A stretch of 64,000 bases of DNA from Stachybotrys elegans (Eukaryota > Ascomycota > Sordariomycetes > Hypocreales > Stachybotryaceae), in NCBI GenBank assembly GCA_020746835.1, contig JAGPNK010000004.1, forward strand, positions 744,001 to 808,000, read 5' to 3'. The notes below the pieces were generated by a model. The model did no database searches and was not told the DNA's origin. It saw nothing but the letters and a program-made list of their open reading frames with translations. Both the position numbers and the translations under genes were made by a program. Of this stretch, positions 1 through 11,017 are shown piece by piece; position 1 is the stretch's first letter; the number at the start of each line of letters is the position of its first letter.

Positions 1-1232
1 CTCCCACGTCGCGTCCCCCGTCTGCGAGTTCAGCCTCGAGGGCTTGCTCTGGCCGCCCGAGGCGTAGGCGGCGCCGCTGCTGCCGACGCTGAAGCCGAGG
101 CGCTGCTTGAACCGGACAAAGAAGGGTCGCAGCATCGGGATGCTGACGCAGAGGATGGCGAGGTTGGGCTCCAGGACGAAGAGAAGGACCGTCGTTGGCA
201 TCGTACCGGTGATGTTGCTGTTGAGGTCGACGGTCGAGATGTAGATGATTCGGAAGATGGCGCAGACGACGCAGCTGTGGCATCACGTTAGCGAGTTGTA
301 GTTGGAGATTGTCATGGGGTGATCGTACGCAGAGGCCAAGCTGAAGCACGAGATGATGGCCAGCTTCTCCTGGGTGCGCTTCTGCAGCCGCCAGAGAGAC
401 TTCATGGGGATGGCCATGATGATGACATCGCCCACGGCGTTGGTGGCGATGATGGACTGGATAAACGGGATGTAGGCGCCGCATCTGCCCACGCCGGTCC
501 ACGATCCGGAAACAGGCGTGCAGAGAAAGATGGAAGCGAAGACGAATGCAATGGTCCATGCCGTGACACCTCCCAGCAGGATCCTGGAGGCCATCTTAAT
601 GAAGGACGTCGGGAAAATTCGCAGGTAGAAGAAGAGCATGCTCGCCTTGCACAGCGCGAGGAGCGTGATGTAGACGGGCTGCATGCCAAACGTCAACTTT
701 TTCGGGCGGGTTAGTTTTCCTTGTCGCGTGCGAGGGCTCGTTGCTAACTCGGCGTACCTGAAGAATCCAAGGGATGTTCGCAACCACTTCAAGCATGTCA
801 GCATACCGTATACTCCCCCATCGTGTCGGCAGGGAATGCAAAGGACTTACGCTGCGGCTGCTCTGCCAAGTTGTAGCCACTTCCTGAAGTCGAAACTAGA
901 GCACAAAGTAAGTCTCCATCTCCAACGAAACGTCATGGTCGAGGTCGAGGGTCACATACACATGCCCTGGCAGATCAGCATGGCAACGCCCATGGGCTGT
1001 AAAGCACACTCGTTAGTCTCCCTCAGCCATTGGATATCGCAGATCTGCGTAGACCAACCATTGCTACCATGACGGCGTAGTCATCCCATCCCAGGCCCGG
1101 CCCGTGGATTCGTCCTATCACACGCAGAGTGACGACGAGAATCGTAATGGAGACGATGACGCAGTTGACGATGAGCTCGTTCCGCACCCGAACCGTCATC
1201 GGCAGGTACTCTGGGGGATTCAGCATCGACAT
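1..1232 (-). CDS. Rhodopsin-like integral membrane protein (SAT4/PTH11-like family), 3' end cut off
   Basis: Seen: a minus-strand gene in several exons. It starts at the ATG at 1232 (MSMLNPPEYLP) and runs off the left edge. The first exon ends in the family signature GPGLGWDDYAVMVAM. A later block (about 700-300) carries hydrophobic segments including QPVYITLLALCKASMLFFYL and a loop starting FLCTPVSGSW. The last block (about 270-1) continues with another membrane segment and a polar tail. Known: the fungal-specific rhodopsin domain family has seven membrane segments with a conserved D-D-Y in the first loop; members include surface receptors such as PTH11, but most have no assigned ligand. Inference: plasma-membrane protein, possibly a sensor. 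I do not see a CFEM domain in the part present. A more upstream in-frame ATG (1340) would add a Ser-rich stretch encoded by a GAC/GTC triplet repeat, so 1232 is preferred. Confidence 0.78.
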
Positions 1233-3004
1233 GATGAACGGCGACGACGACGACGACGACGACAAACAGGCACGAGTGTGAGGAACGGGAAGAGAAGAGC
1301 CGCTCTGCTTGAAATAGTGGGCAGGAGGAGACACCAACACTTATATCCAACGCCGACCCGTCAACGGGAACCGTTTTTCGAACCGGGGTGCATCAAAGGG
1401 ATGGAGAAAATCTAACGGTCAAGTCCCTAGAGGCAGAATGCCCTGCCCGGGTTCATGGGTTGTGAGACTGACAGCCGAATGTGTGCTCCTGCAGCCGGAA
1501 CCTTCACGCGGCAGTGAACGGAGACTTTTCTCCTCCCCCCCCCGTCTTCACACGGTTCATACGGGCGGGCTGCCTTCTCCGTCCTCCTTTTCCTTCCAAC
1601 AAAAAAACTTGGCGGCAGTTTCTCTCCTACAGGGGCACACCCAGGAGAGTCCGATTCCCGAACGAGGCGCTCCCCCCTCCTCATCTCAAGAAACGGAATG
1701 GCTTCCCCAGATTGCAACCAGGGGCATCCATCCTATCCATGTGAGCTAGCAGCCCCGAAAAAAAAATTCCAACGCAGAAGGCCAGCCGGCCAAGTTGCCC
1801 GTCGCCTCTTTGCCCTGGCTAGGGGGAGGGGGGGAAGTTAACTGCGGGACTTTTTTTCTTCTTTTCGGTCAGTGGAGGCTCCTTTGGCCAAGCGAGTTCG
1901 GCACATGGGGATCGAGTCAAGACCGACCCTGCAGCTGGATTTTGTTTTATTTTATTTTTTTGGTCTTTGCTTCTTTTTCATCATTTTCCTTCTTTCCGGA
2001 CCATCAGCTATGGGAGGGAGGGAGGGTCCGCGCCGATCGACCGGTGCAGCAATACGACACCCATGTTGTTGCATTTATTGGTTCAGATGAACCCAAACCC
2101 TCTGCGTCCCTTGGTTCTATAAAAACGGACCTCGGGACGGCGCTTGCACATTCGAAACGCACCAAAACGGTGAGGCTCTCCCCAGTCTCATCTCCGAGTC
2201 TTGCCTCATCTCTTTATCTTTCTTTCCTCGCCCTCTCGCGTCTTGAACAAGATGAGTCCAATGCAAGTTAGGTGCGGCTTGCGATACAAGCTCAGGGGAT
2301 GTCCACAGATATCAAATATGCAAGGAGAAGACTCCTCCCTCTGCACAGCGGGCGGGTGGGCTCTGTCCACAGCTGGTTAATTGTTCGCTCCATCCGTAAC
2401 GGCCAGGGAAACGTTGCCTCGTCGCCTCCCCTAGCCAGGGTCCCCCCTGGTGTTCGCCACAGAGACATGAGGGTACCAATCAGCCTCGAGGCCAGCTGGG
2501 CGGAACACCCACATGGCGCACATGATGGATCGCACGCCGCGAGTCATCCCAAGCCCTGTTTGGCCATGCCGCCCACTAGTTTACGCCTCTTGCCAACGGT
2601 CTGGCGGCAGTGGCTTTGTTCCGTCCCTCCCACCGCCTATCCATGGAGAGCGGCCTCCAGGCTCCCCGTTCCGCCTGCATCAACCGCCCAGCCGCTTCCA
2701 ACCATGATTTTAATGCTGAAATGAACAAATCCATCCCCTCTTTCATGGTGCGACAGGCTAGGGCCGATATGCTACTATCAGCTGGAGCCAGCATCCAGTG
2801 CGGGACCGTTGATTGCGAGTCATCCATAAATACCTATCCGCTTGCCTTGCGCGCCATTCCATGATGAGCATAGAGTAAATCCAGGCCAGTATCTTCCTTT
2901 ATCCCCAATTCATACATACTCCAGTTGCTGTTGGTCAAAGAATCGCATCATACCCTTGCACATTCTCTCCTCCCCTCACGTTACCATCACCTCATACTCG
3001 CATC
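1233..3004. other. Intergenic region between the rhodopsin-like gene and the MDR reductase
   Basis: No coding region is convincing. The interval holds a (GAC)n run at 1243-1263 in the likely 5' leader of the leftward gene, several polypyrimidine and poly-A tracts, a strong TATA-like sequence (tataaaaa, 2118-2125) followed by a CT-rich stretch, and a second TATA-like element near 2825. Open frames here are short, low-complexity and mutually overlapping. Confidence 0.6.
2825..2832 (+). promoter_or_regulatory. TATA-like element of the MDR reductase gene
   Basis: The sequence cataaata lies about 175 bp before the ATG at 3005 and is followed by a pyrimidine-rich leader ending in a CATC-ATCATGG start context. 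Placement is by eye only; an alternative TATA-like sequence lies 700 bp further upstream. Confidence 0.4.
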
Positions 3005-4066
3005 ATGGCTGCTCCCAAGACCACCAAGCAATGGATTCTGGCCACGAGGCCGGCTGGCACGCCGACCTTCTCCGGCCCGGATGCCAACTTTGTCATGCAG
3101 ACTGTTGATCTTCCTCCTCTGCAGGACAATCAGATTCTCGTCAAGACCCTGTACTTCTCCAACGATGCCGGCATCCGCACCTTCATCGGCTGCACCGTCG
3201 ACCCTGAGCGCATGTATCTGCCCCCCGTGCCTGTTGGCACCCCCATGCGCTCCGGCATCATTGGCGAGGTCATCGAGTCCAAGTCGGACGCCTTCAAGGT
3301 CGGCGAGACCATCATGGAGTTCCACCGCGGCACTTGGAGCGAGTATACCGTCCTCGATGCCGAGGGCGTCCTCCCCGCCGCTCCCCTGCCTGGCGGTCTC
3401 TCCATCACGCACTACCTCGGCGCCCTTGGAGCCTCGGGTCTGGCGGGCTACATCGGCCTGCTCGAGGACGCACAGGCTAAGCCCGAGCATACCATTGTCG
3501 TCTCGGCCGCTGCCGGAGCTACCGGCTCCATGGCCATCCAGACGGCCGTCAAGTTCCTCGGAGCCAAGCGCGTCATTGGCATCGCTGGCGGTGCCGAGAA
3601 GTGCGCCTGGGTGCGCGACCACCTCGGCGCCCATGACTGCATCGACTACAAGAGCCCTACCTTCATCCAGGACCTCAAGGCCGCCACCCCCGACGAGATT
3701 GACGTCTACTTTGACAATGTCGGCGGCGCTGTCCTCGACGCCGTCCTGAACCGCATGAAGCGACACGGAGTCATCACCGTGTGCGGCGCCGTCAGCCTCT
3801 ACAACACCGAGGAGGAAGGCATGAAGCTCAAGAACTGGTTCGAGATTGTCTCTCAGCGCTTGACCATCAAGGGATTCTTCATGTTCGACTACATGGCCTC
3901 GGTGCCCAAGGCGACTGCGGCTCTCATCGCTGCCTCTGCCGAGGGCCGTATCAAGGTGGATGTCGAGGACATCGTCGACGCCACGATTGAGGATGTTCCC
4001 AAGGCCTGGCTGAGGATGTTCAACGGCGAGAACCGTGGCAAGTCCGTCACCAAGCTCCTCACCTAA
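3005..4066 (+). CDS. Zinc-less MDR reductase (alkenal/prostaglandin reductase-like)
   Basis: Single exon, 353 residues, the usual length of the leukotriene B4 12-hydroxydehydrogenase/alkenal reductase branch of the medium-chain dehydrogenase/reductase superfamily. The N-terminal GroES-like half ends near residue 130. The Rossmann half has the nucleotide-binding stretch AAAGATGSMAIQ (about 168-179), then KRVIGIAGGAEKC and DVYFDNVGG, both typical of the family. The cysteines and histidine that bind zinc in alcohol dehydrogenases are absent. Known family reaction: NADPH-dependent reduction of the double bond of alpha,beta-unsaturated aldehydes or ketones in the cytosol. Inference: detoxification of reactive carbonyls or a tailoring step; the substrate cannot be read from sequence. 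The start at 3005 is in good context and matches the family N-terminus (KQWILATRPAGTP). Confidence 0.9.
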   Translation: MAAPKTTKQWILATRPAGTPTFSGPDANFVMQTVDLPPLQDNQILVKTLYFSNDAGIRTFIGCTVDPERMYLPPVPVGTPMRSGIIGEVIESKSDAFKVGETIMEFHRGTWSEYTVLDAEGVLPAAPLPGGLSITHYLGALGASGLAGYIGLLEDAQAKPEHTIVVSAAAGATGSMAIQTAVKFLGAKRVIGIAGGAEKCAWVRDHLGAHDCIDYKSPTFIQDLKAATPDEIDVYFDNVGGAVLDAVLNRMKRHGVITVCGAVSLYNTEEEGMKLKNWFEIVSQRLTIKGFFMFDYMASVPKATAALIAASAEGRIKVDVEDIVDATIEDVPKAWLRMFNGENRGKSVTKLLT

Positions 4067-4803
4067 TCCTAGGATACGGCGTAGCTGGATGCCGGAGAAG
4101 ATGACCCTAAGCATGAATGAAGAATCCATGACCAAACACAAGATGTGAATGTACCCTAGTCTATAATAGCAATTGAGCGTGTGGCAGATCCCTCTAGCCT
4201 CGATCCAAGTATGTATGTATTGAGTGCTGACCCCTCCCATGTCCTCGGTTTCCAAAAGTCCATGTCCGCGGGAACCCAAAGTCTGTGAAGCAATCTCTTG
4301 GCATGCCGCTCTCCATTCCTTTTTCGTGCCCCCTTGTCCTGGTGGGGGAATATTAGCTTGGCCTTTCCGGGCCCACTGGTTATGCTGGCGTCGTAAGCTG
4401 CGTCTGACTGGGTTGCCACGATTCCACCTAGTTTATTGTGCTTTTTCTCAGCCTCAGGGTATCCGGAAAAGGATTCTCAACCATGAGTCAGGGACAGCAA
4501 TCCAGATGACTGGAACATGAGACATATCCATGCACGCAGAACCCTAGCGGCCTGGGCATTGCAGATGTATCGACAGTAACAAGAGTCCGCTCAGACAGGC
4601 AACAGGCGCGGGGCCGATGAGTTTTCCCACTTCGTTGATGATCGTCGTTACCCCCACTCTCCAACCATGGCGCAACTTTGCCAGGGCAAAAGAACGAAGG
4701 CCCTTGTCCAGGAGAGCGGAGCTGTTGCCATTGGAAGTAATAGCCGTCCACTTGGCGTAACTAACCATGTCCACATTCAATTCCGTTTTGGTATTTGCCC
4801 TCC
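4067..4803. other. Convergent 3' intergenic region
   Basis: This stretch lies between the stop codons of the rightward reductase and the leftward Zn2Cys6 gene. It should contain both 3' UTRs and terminators. I see no supported gene; the short open frames have no family resemblance. Confidence 0.6.
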
Positions 4804-7344
4804 TCAGGGATCAAGCTGGAAGATTCTGCCAACGGCCGCCCAGTCGGCATCATCAATACCTGTCAGCGGCAGATTGGGATCGTTGAAACTCTCATAGATG
4901 TCGCTCATGCCTGGTTCCAAGTCCCACTGAATCTCGCCCAGGTCGTCCAGGTTGAGTGAAAGAGCAGCGTCCTGGAACTCAGCTGCGGGGTCCGTAGAAG
5001 CTCCGGCACCAGTATGAGTCCGGGCCAATACGACGCCTTCGCCAGGGCTCAGCTGGTTGCCTCTTCCCACGCTGCCAGGGTCTCCCGATAAGTCAGACAC
5101 GGAGCCTATGCCAGTCCCTAGCGTCGTCTCCTCTCTGAGCCATGCCCATTGGTCCGATACCTTGTCTTGGGTCCATACCTGACGGCAGAACTGCTTCAGG
5201 TCATATAATCTGCGCTCTGCGGCTTTGTTGCCGGCTTTACACAGATACTTGAGGATGCGGGCAGACTCATCCAACCCCTGAGGGGGCTTTGGCTCCTCGT
5301 CGCTGTTGATAAAGCCCACCATGGCAAGGATGAAAGCCGCCGAGAAAGTTGCGTCGAGGTCGAAATACCCAAACAGGGCTAGTAACGTTAGCCCTTGCCT
5401 GCGGTTTAAGATGCCCACCATGCGTACCGATGCTTTTGTCCTCTCGTAGCTTTGTCAAGATGTTTATGCTCTTACTTGCCGCTTCCTGACAGGATCGGCA
5501 TAGCTTCGCAATGACACGAGGCACAGGCGGTCGAGGGCCGCGTGATTGTGTTGCCTCAACCTTGTCCTTGACACACTGAAGTATGACAGGTCGAATACAC
5601 AGGATGATTGCCTATCTATCTTAGTGCTGTCCACTTCACTTGGGGGAACAGGCAATAGGCTGTGTAGGCTTACCTGGAAGAGCATGAGATACAGCGAGGC
5701 ATTCGTCCTGCTGACCCGTGATCCAGGATTCTCAAATTCCGTCACAAATTTGGAAGGTATTGACCGTCCTGTCTCGTACAAGGATTGCAGTGTGTGTTGT
5801 ATCCTCTTGACGAGATCTGCCTGGGAGATGGTGGTGTTTCCATAAAATGCTTGGAACCATCAGCTGGAGTCGACCAAAGGAAGGCAGAAGGGAACTTGCA
5901 GGTCATAATCTCCCCCGTAGCCCGAGCAATTTGAATATTGATTATCAGGGGCAAAGGTTGTTGGAACCCTGGTGCTGCCTTTGGCAAATTAGCCCGAATC
6001 TGCCGTTCGTCGATGCTCATTGGGAGCCCTAATGCTGCCGAAAGTCGCCTGCATAATTCAGTGAAGCTCGCATGGATAAAGCATTCGTCTTACCTGTCCA
6101 ACATGTACACAGTCCACCAAACACGATTTCTATGGCACTTCTCGGACGAGAGACCAGCCTGCTCATCGCGAGGTAGCGCACAGCCGAGGGCCACGGCCAG
6201 GCGCACCGCCATCCCAACCTGAAGCATGTTGGTGAGGCGGTTTGTGGATATGGCTTATGTTTTAGAGACTTACATATAGATAGGCTTCGTTCTTCCGGTC
6301 GCACCACTGCAAGTACACGGCCGCAAGACTGAGAACCTCAACCGACACAATACCATAAGAGCCTAATTCGTATGTCGGGGGGAGGCGTCGCAGAGCCTCG
6401 GCAAAGAAGGCGCTGCCAGGCGGCCGGTCCGGATCGTCGCTGGGCGAACCGATGAGCATACCCATGGCCATGACGAGGAGATAATGGTTAAACCACATGC
6501 TCTCCATCTGTATGCTTCGGCTGGTGTCACTCAGGTACAAGAGGTCAATTGAATCTGCAAACTTGCGAGGGTCGAGAAAGTGCTGGTTGATGCCCAGCAA
6601 CGAAACAAAGACATCAAACAGACGCATTGATTCATCGCGCGATAGCATGGGCGGCGGGGGCGAGCCCTGAATCAACTCTGCCGTGTTTCCCCAGGCTTGA
6701 GTCGGTGCCTCGTCTCCTGGTCCTGGGGACATTCCGGTGCCATCATCCAGGTTTGGGGAGGAGGCAACAGCGTGCTTGCGCAGAATAGATCGCACCCGTG
6801 TCTCAAACGCGGGGCCTGGCGCAAGCTCTGGGCCTGGGCTGTCTCAGTACAACGGACTGAAGCGGAGGAAAGATGGATGGAATCCAGAGGACTGACAGGC
6901 ATTTGAAGGATACTCCTGGTCATCGTCGGGGTTGTTGTCCTCTGCATCTTGGCCCAAGGTAGCCAGGGCAGGCGAGGGGTGATGTATGGCGACTGGGCTG
7001 CCATCCGAAGCCGTCGTCGTAGCTGGTACGGCGTAAGCAAAGGTTGAGGCTTTGGGGAAGAGACTCACGCTGGGAAACATCATGGTTTTCTTGTTGTTGC
7101 TTGATGGTATCCAGGAGACTCTTGACGTAGCTAGACGCCGTCAGTCACAACCGACTACATGCTCAGGGCGCACTATCTGACGAACATACGCCTCGGAATA
7201 GCCTCGCCTCACGCGATCACCAAATACGCAGCGGTGGCCGCCGCGGGTGCAAGCGTGGCATGGCTGCGAGCCAGTGCACTTGACCTTTCTCTGACGACAG
7301 GGATCACAGCTACCACGGTCAAAGTCAGTCCCCAGGATGAACAA
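4804..7344 (-). CDS. Zn2Cys6 transcription factor with fungal_trans domain
   Basis: Multi-exon minus-strand gene. Exon 1 carries a canonical zinc cluster, C-x2-C-x6-C-x5-C-x2-C-x6-C, beginning CDPCRQRKVKC. An intron starting GTATGTTC (about 7189-7134) joins it to the linker EAYVKSLLDTIKQQQ, the usual sequence after the cluster. The middle homology region is split by further introns: about 6262 joins AYLY to VGMAVRLAVALGCALPRDEQ, and about 6100 joins the block ending YMLDR to RLSAALGLPMSIDER. Downstream exons encode QHTLQSLYETGRSIP and, after the last intron near 5400, LFGYFDLDATFSAAFILAMV. The stop is at 4804. An intron of 63 bp near 6880 is needed to remove an in-frame TGA. The first few residues are uncertain; a further upstream exon is possible. 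Role: nuclear regulator of unknown targets; the reductase is convergent, not co-transcribed. Confidence 0.85.
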
Positions 7345-8530
7345 CTACGCCGTGGCCTCGGTTTCGATGAGGCAAGCCCATCATGGGCCGCGAATTGGGT
7401 GGGCAAACGTACGCGTTGGAGGATCGCGTAAACCGCGTCGATCGATTCGGAGCCATGCTGACGTGTGTCTTTGTCGTCCCCTAACCCCCTCGACTGGCTG
7501 CGCATTTTCTTGCTTGACGTCGTTTTGGTTTGTGACGATGTCGGAGTTTAGATGACTGGTTCAAGGCGCTATGCTAACCTTATTTGGCAGCACCAACTGA
7601 TCCCATGCAATGTAGTCTAGGGTAGGTAGGGCAAGCATATGTCTCAAAGCTCGGGCTGCCAGTTGAAGCTTGAGATATTCCTCTAGACTCGCAGGATGGA
7701 CAATTGAATTTAATGTTAGGCGTATTTTTCCTCTCACATTTGGCAATGATCACGCCGAGTTCACACGTAGAAATTTGGCCACCCTGTTGAAAATCGGAGG
7801 TTAGTTATGAGCTTCATCTTCACACTTCATCGAGATCGTCCTAGACAATCTGCTTGACATCCTCCCCTTTGTAACATGTTAGATACCTTCCTACCCACTG
7901 TTTGGACCCAATGGACGTACACCAATGATGTAGTTCCAGCATACTGGGTAGCAGCCTGCAATAGAATGCCTTCCTCATGGAGAGCCAGTAAGACAGTTGC
8001 ATTTCTGCCTTTATTGGTGGATTCGGGCCTACTCGCCTGTCGACAAAGAATGCATCGTGATGCTCTGGCGCATCACCCAGCGGTTGTTGGATGATGTAGT
8101 AGATGAAGAAGGCTGGAATCCACGAAATGGCATGTTCCACATTAGTAGTGCCGCCTGGTTCTCAGGTCCCGGGAGCCAGTACTCAATATTCGTCTGCCCT
8201 TGAAAGGGTGCAGCACAAGGGAACGGTATCATTCCACGGCTCATATATCCAACCTGCGGGAAACTGCTTCACATCCTTGGCATGAAGAAGGATGCCTGAG
8301 ACATGTCTTGGCAAGATATTCAGTATTCCTCACCCTGGCATGATATATTGGGCGAGTGTTTCACCCATTGTCTCCATGGAGCACCAGCTCGCGATATAAA
8401 GAGAGATGAGTATCGCTGCCTTTCCATCCAATTCTCACCCATCAATCACACACTCATCTCTCAAGCCTCAGCAACCCACCAATCCATACCTTGCCAACCA
8501 GCCAATTCCCAAAGCACCACGCTCTCCACC
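7345..8530. other. Intergenic region, promoters of the TF (left) and the small secreted protein (right)
   Basis: No convincing coding frame. The right end contains a TATA-like sequence and a CA/CT-rich leader typical of highly expressed fungal secreted proteins. The middle (about 7550-8300) is somewhat AT-richer than flanking genes but shows no recognisable transposon protein. Confidence 0.55.
8393..8400 (+). promoter_or_regulatory. TATA box of the small secreted protein gene
   Basis: gatataaa lies about 130 bp upstream of the ATG at 8531 and is followed by a long CA-rich untranslated leader with scattered TCA and CCA triplets, as in promoters of strongly expressed fungal genes. Confidence 0.5.
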
Positions 8531-9244
8531 ATGAAGGTAATCATGAACTCCAGTCAGAGTTGCATCAGGAGCTAACAGACACCTGCTAGACCTCTACTGT
8601 CCTCTGCACCGTTGCCGCCGTGTGCGTGCCTGCCGTCAGCGCCTTGCCCCCTCGCAAGTCAATCCCAATATTGTTCTACCACACTATAGCGACTAACACG
8701 ACGAAGCTTCTGGCCCCAGCCTGGTGCAGATCCTCGGGTTCCTCGATTCCGAGGTAAGTACCGGCTTCAAGCAATCCAGTGATATACGGGCGCTAACTCA
8801 CATCAGTGCCCCGATCTTGCCAACACCTGCGGTGATGTGATTGGAGTCGATGGTGGCCAGAGGCCTGGATCTGGTTCTCTTGAGAGCATCGCCTCTCTTC
8901 TCGGTTCCGGCTCCACCTCTGGCTCTGACCTGCTCTCTCTCCTTGGCTCTGGCTCCGGTTCTGGATCGGGCTCGGGCTCTGGCTCTGGCCGCGGCTCTGG
9001 CCACAAGCGATCGGTTGCTGCCCAACAGGCCGGCGGTTCTTCCTCCACGCCTACCCTTAGCGCTCCCAGCTCCGCAACATCAGGCGTTCGTACTCACCAC
9101 CCAGTTGCCAGTCTTGTTGCTAACGGAAAATAGGAGGTTCGCCAGTGCATTCGCAGCATCCAAAACTGCGCTGAGCGACTTGTTCCTTCGGGCGCGCCCA
9201 CTGCCCCCAGCGGTGGTTCCGGACCGTTCGGCGGCTCTCACTAA
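8531..9244 (+). CDS. Small secreted Ser/Gly-repeat protein, candidate effector
   Basis: I assembled five exons by eye: 8531-8536, 8590-8657, 8720-8753, 8807-9085 and 9134-9244. All four introns are 48-62 bp with GT..AG ends and CTAAC-type branch sites, and the phases join cleanly to give 165 residues. Residues 1 to about 21 form a signal peptide (MKTSTVLCTVAAV, cleavage after VSA). The mature part has a Cys pair in CPDLANTC, a low-complexity Ser-Gly core (LLGSGSTSG, then a long GS run), a dibasic KR near residue 105 in SGHKRSVAAQ, and a second Cys pair in QCIRSIQNC near the C-terminus. Not a hydrophobin: there is no CC doublet or eight-Cys pattern. No known domain recognised. Exon 1 encodes only Met-Lys, so simple ORF scanning would miss the signal peptide. 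Inference: apoplastic or cell-wall protein. Confidence 0.72.
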
Positions 9245-9635
9245 ACACACTTGGCGATGGAGCTGGTCTTCACACAGAGATCAAGCAGCTTGATGAGAGA
9301 ACGTATGATGGGATTTCATCTAGTCTATGATAGACAGTAGCGCGTTATAGTGCGGCTTGTCCGCTCCAGTCATATAAAATTCTCAATTGGGGACCCCAGT
9401 CTTTATCGAGCATCCAAGAGGGGCAGTTTCTAGAATTCCTCACCGTAAGCAACGGATGTTTGGGCAGTAATTAATGGCTGGAATGCGCGAATTTGTAATC
9501 CGCGCTTACGTCCTACCAAGTTCAGCACACCGCCGACTACCATGCACTTGGCACAGACCTATTCGACTACATTAACGCTTTAAGAGCCGGACCGCCTTGC
9601 CCCAACTGGGCCACTCTTACGCATTTGTATACAGC
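9245..9635. other. Intergenic region between secreted protein and Zn2Cys6 gene
   Basis: 3' UTR of the secreted protein and 5' region of the regulator. No gene or strong motif seen. Confidence 0.55.
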
Positions 9636-10727
9636 ATGTCTCTTCGTCGAAAGTCTTGCCAGGCGTGCTTCCGTGGGAGGCGGAAGTGCGATCTGACCTT
9701 TCCCACCTGTCAGCGGTGTGCGCGGACCAACAAGAACTGCGAGTATGCCTACGCACCTACCGGCAGAGAGCCTCCAGCCCACATCGTACGAGATGTGCTT
9801 GTTGAGGAGGATCCGCAGTCAATCAACGCGGTGGAGATAGGCGTCTCCTCCCCTCAAACGAACCTGGCTATCACACCAGGCCACACCTTGCATCGCGACA
9901 TGGCCAATGATGAACAGATGACAACCGATATTCCATTTGCTCTCGGCTCGCTCGGTCTAGAGCCAAACCTTGCCGACTACATGCAGCAGTGCCAATGGAT
10001 AGCCGGTCACCTCAGGACATATCCTACATCTTTCGCCATGGAGGGTGAAACTCTCTTCATTCATAAGGATCTGTACCGGACCTCGTTACCCAAGCCATTA
10101 CGGACAGCCTTTGGCATATGTGGCGCGTCGGTGGTGCTCAGCGATAGAACCAAGGACATGGTGTTCCGGACGATTGACGCCGAGATAGGTGACATGGCAC
10201 GCTCGAGCGGGTTGACGCTTGCAGAGAAGTTGGCTCAATTGCAGGCACTCATACTCTATCAGCTCATCAGACTGTCGTGCGGCGATTTAAGGCATCAGGT
10301 CACGGCCCAACAGCAGGAACCAATGATGATTATGCTTGGCTATCGACTGCTGGAGGACGTCAAGGCTCGGCCACTGGATGCTTCCACGTGGGACGGTTGG
10401 CTGATGGAAGAGAGTATACGGCGGACGGTCGTGGTAGCTTTCTTGCTCTACTCCAAGTGGTTTGCCAGACCAGAGCGCCTCTGCGTGCTGCACGATGCTA
10501 TATCCAAGCTTCCTGTGTCGGCACACGCAGAGTTTTGGACGAGCAAGGAGGCGATAACATCCGCCATGGTATCCTTTTCGGTGACGAGCTTCGGGACTTT
10601 CACTTCACAGTGGGTGGCTTCGCCGCGCGAGGTCGATCCTTTTCAGCGACTGCTCGTAACAGCTTGTAGAGGCATTGAGCGTGTCAGGGCCTACGACAGT
10701 ACATACGGGCTTAACATGTTTGAGTAA
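9636..10727 (+). CDS. Zn2Cys6 transcription factor, short intronless type
   Basis: Single-exon, 363 residues. The start at 9636 places the zinc cluster at residues 8-34: C-x2-C-x6-C-x5-C-x2-C-x6-C starting CQACFRGRRKC, with the second half in CQRCARTNKNC. The rest lacks a clear fungal_trans middle region but has the helical C-terminal style seen in regulators annotated near secondary-metabolite and secreted-protein genes (LAEKLAQLQALILYQLIRL, about residues 190-210). An in-frame ATG at 9597 would add 13 residues without family support. Inference: DNA-binding regulator, possibly of the flanking secreted protein (left) and secreted cupin (right); this is position only. Confidence 0.82.
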   Translation: MSLRRKSCQACFRGRRKCDLTFPTCQRCARTNKNCEYAYAPTGREPPAHIVRDVLVEEDPQSINAVEIGVSSPQTNLAITPGHTLHRDMANDEQMTTDIPFALGSLGLEPNLADYMQQCQWIAGHLRTYPTSFAMEGETLFIHKDLYRTSLPKPLRTAFGICGASVVLSDRTKDMVFRTIDAEIGDMARSSGLTLAEKLAQLQALILYQLIRLSCGDLRHQVTAQQQEPMMIMLGYRLLEDVKARPLDASTWDGWLMEESIRRTVVVAFLLYSKWFARPERLCVLHDAISKLPVSAHAEFWTSKEAITSAMVSFSVTSFGTFTSQWVASPREVDPFQRLLVTACRGIERVRAYDSTYGLNMFE

Positions 10728-11017
10728 GATTAATGGAGTAATATTTCTGTCAAGGTTTGTGTAATAAAGTGCATCTGCTGAACCCATGGAGAGTGATGAT
10801 GGAGGACTAGTAGACAGCAATGGAGATTTATTAATCTAAAGATCTTTGAGATGTATGACAAGCTAGTTCTATCAGACCAGATCTGTGACGGGATTGCAAG
10901 TATAACAGTGAGTTGAAGCTGCAGAAGCACCTTGGAGTAAATATAAAGTAGCGTGATGGGCAGATCTATTTTCCTGGACGCATCATGGCTGGCCAGAACT
11001 GAAGGTAGTGGAGCAGC
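10728..11017. other. Convergent 3' intergenic region
   Basis: 290 bp between the stop of the rightward regulator and the stop of the leftward cupin gene. AT-rich, terminator-like; no gene seen. Confidence 0.5.

Noticed and set aside
2272..2864. Overlapping open frames before the MDR reductase
   Set aside because: Several frames are open at once because of GC-rich sequence; none shows protein-like composition.
8798..9048. Minus-strand open frames rich in Arg, Glu and Pro over the secreted protein gene
   Set aside because: They are the reverse reading of the Gly-Ser repeat.
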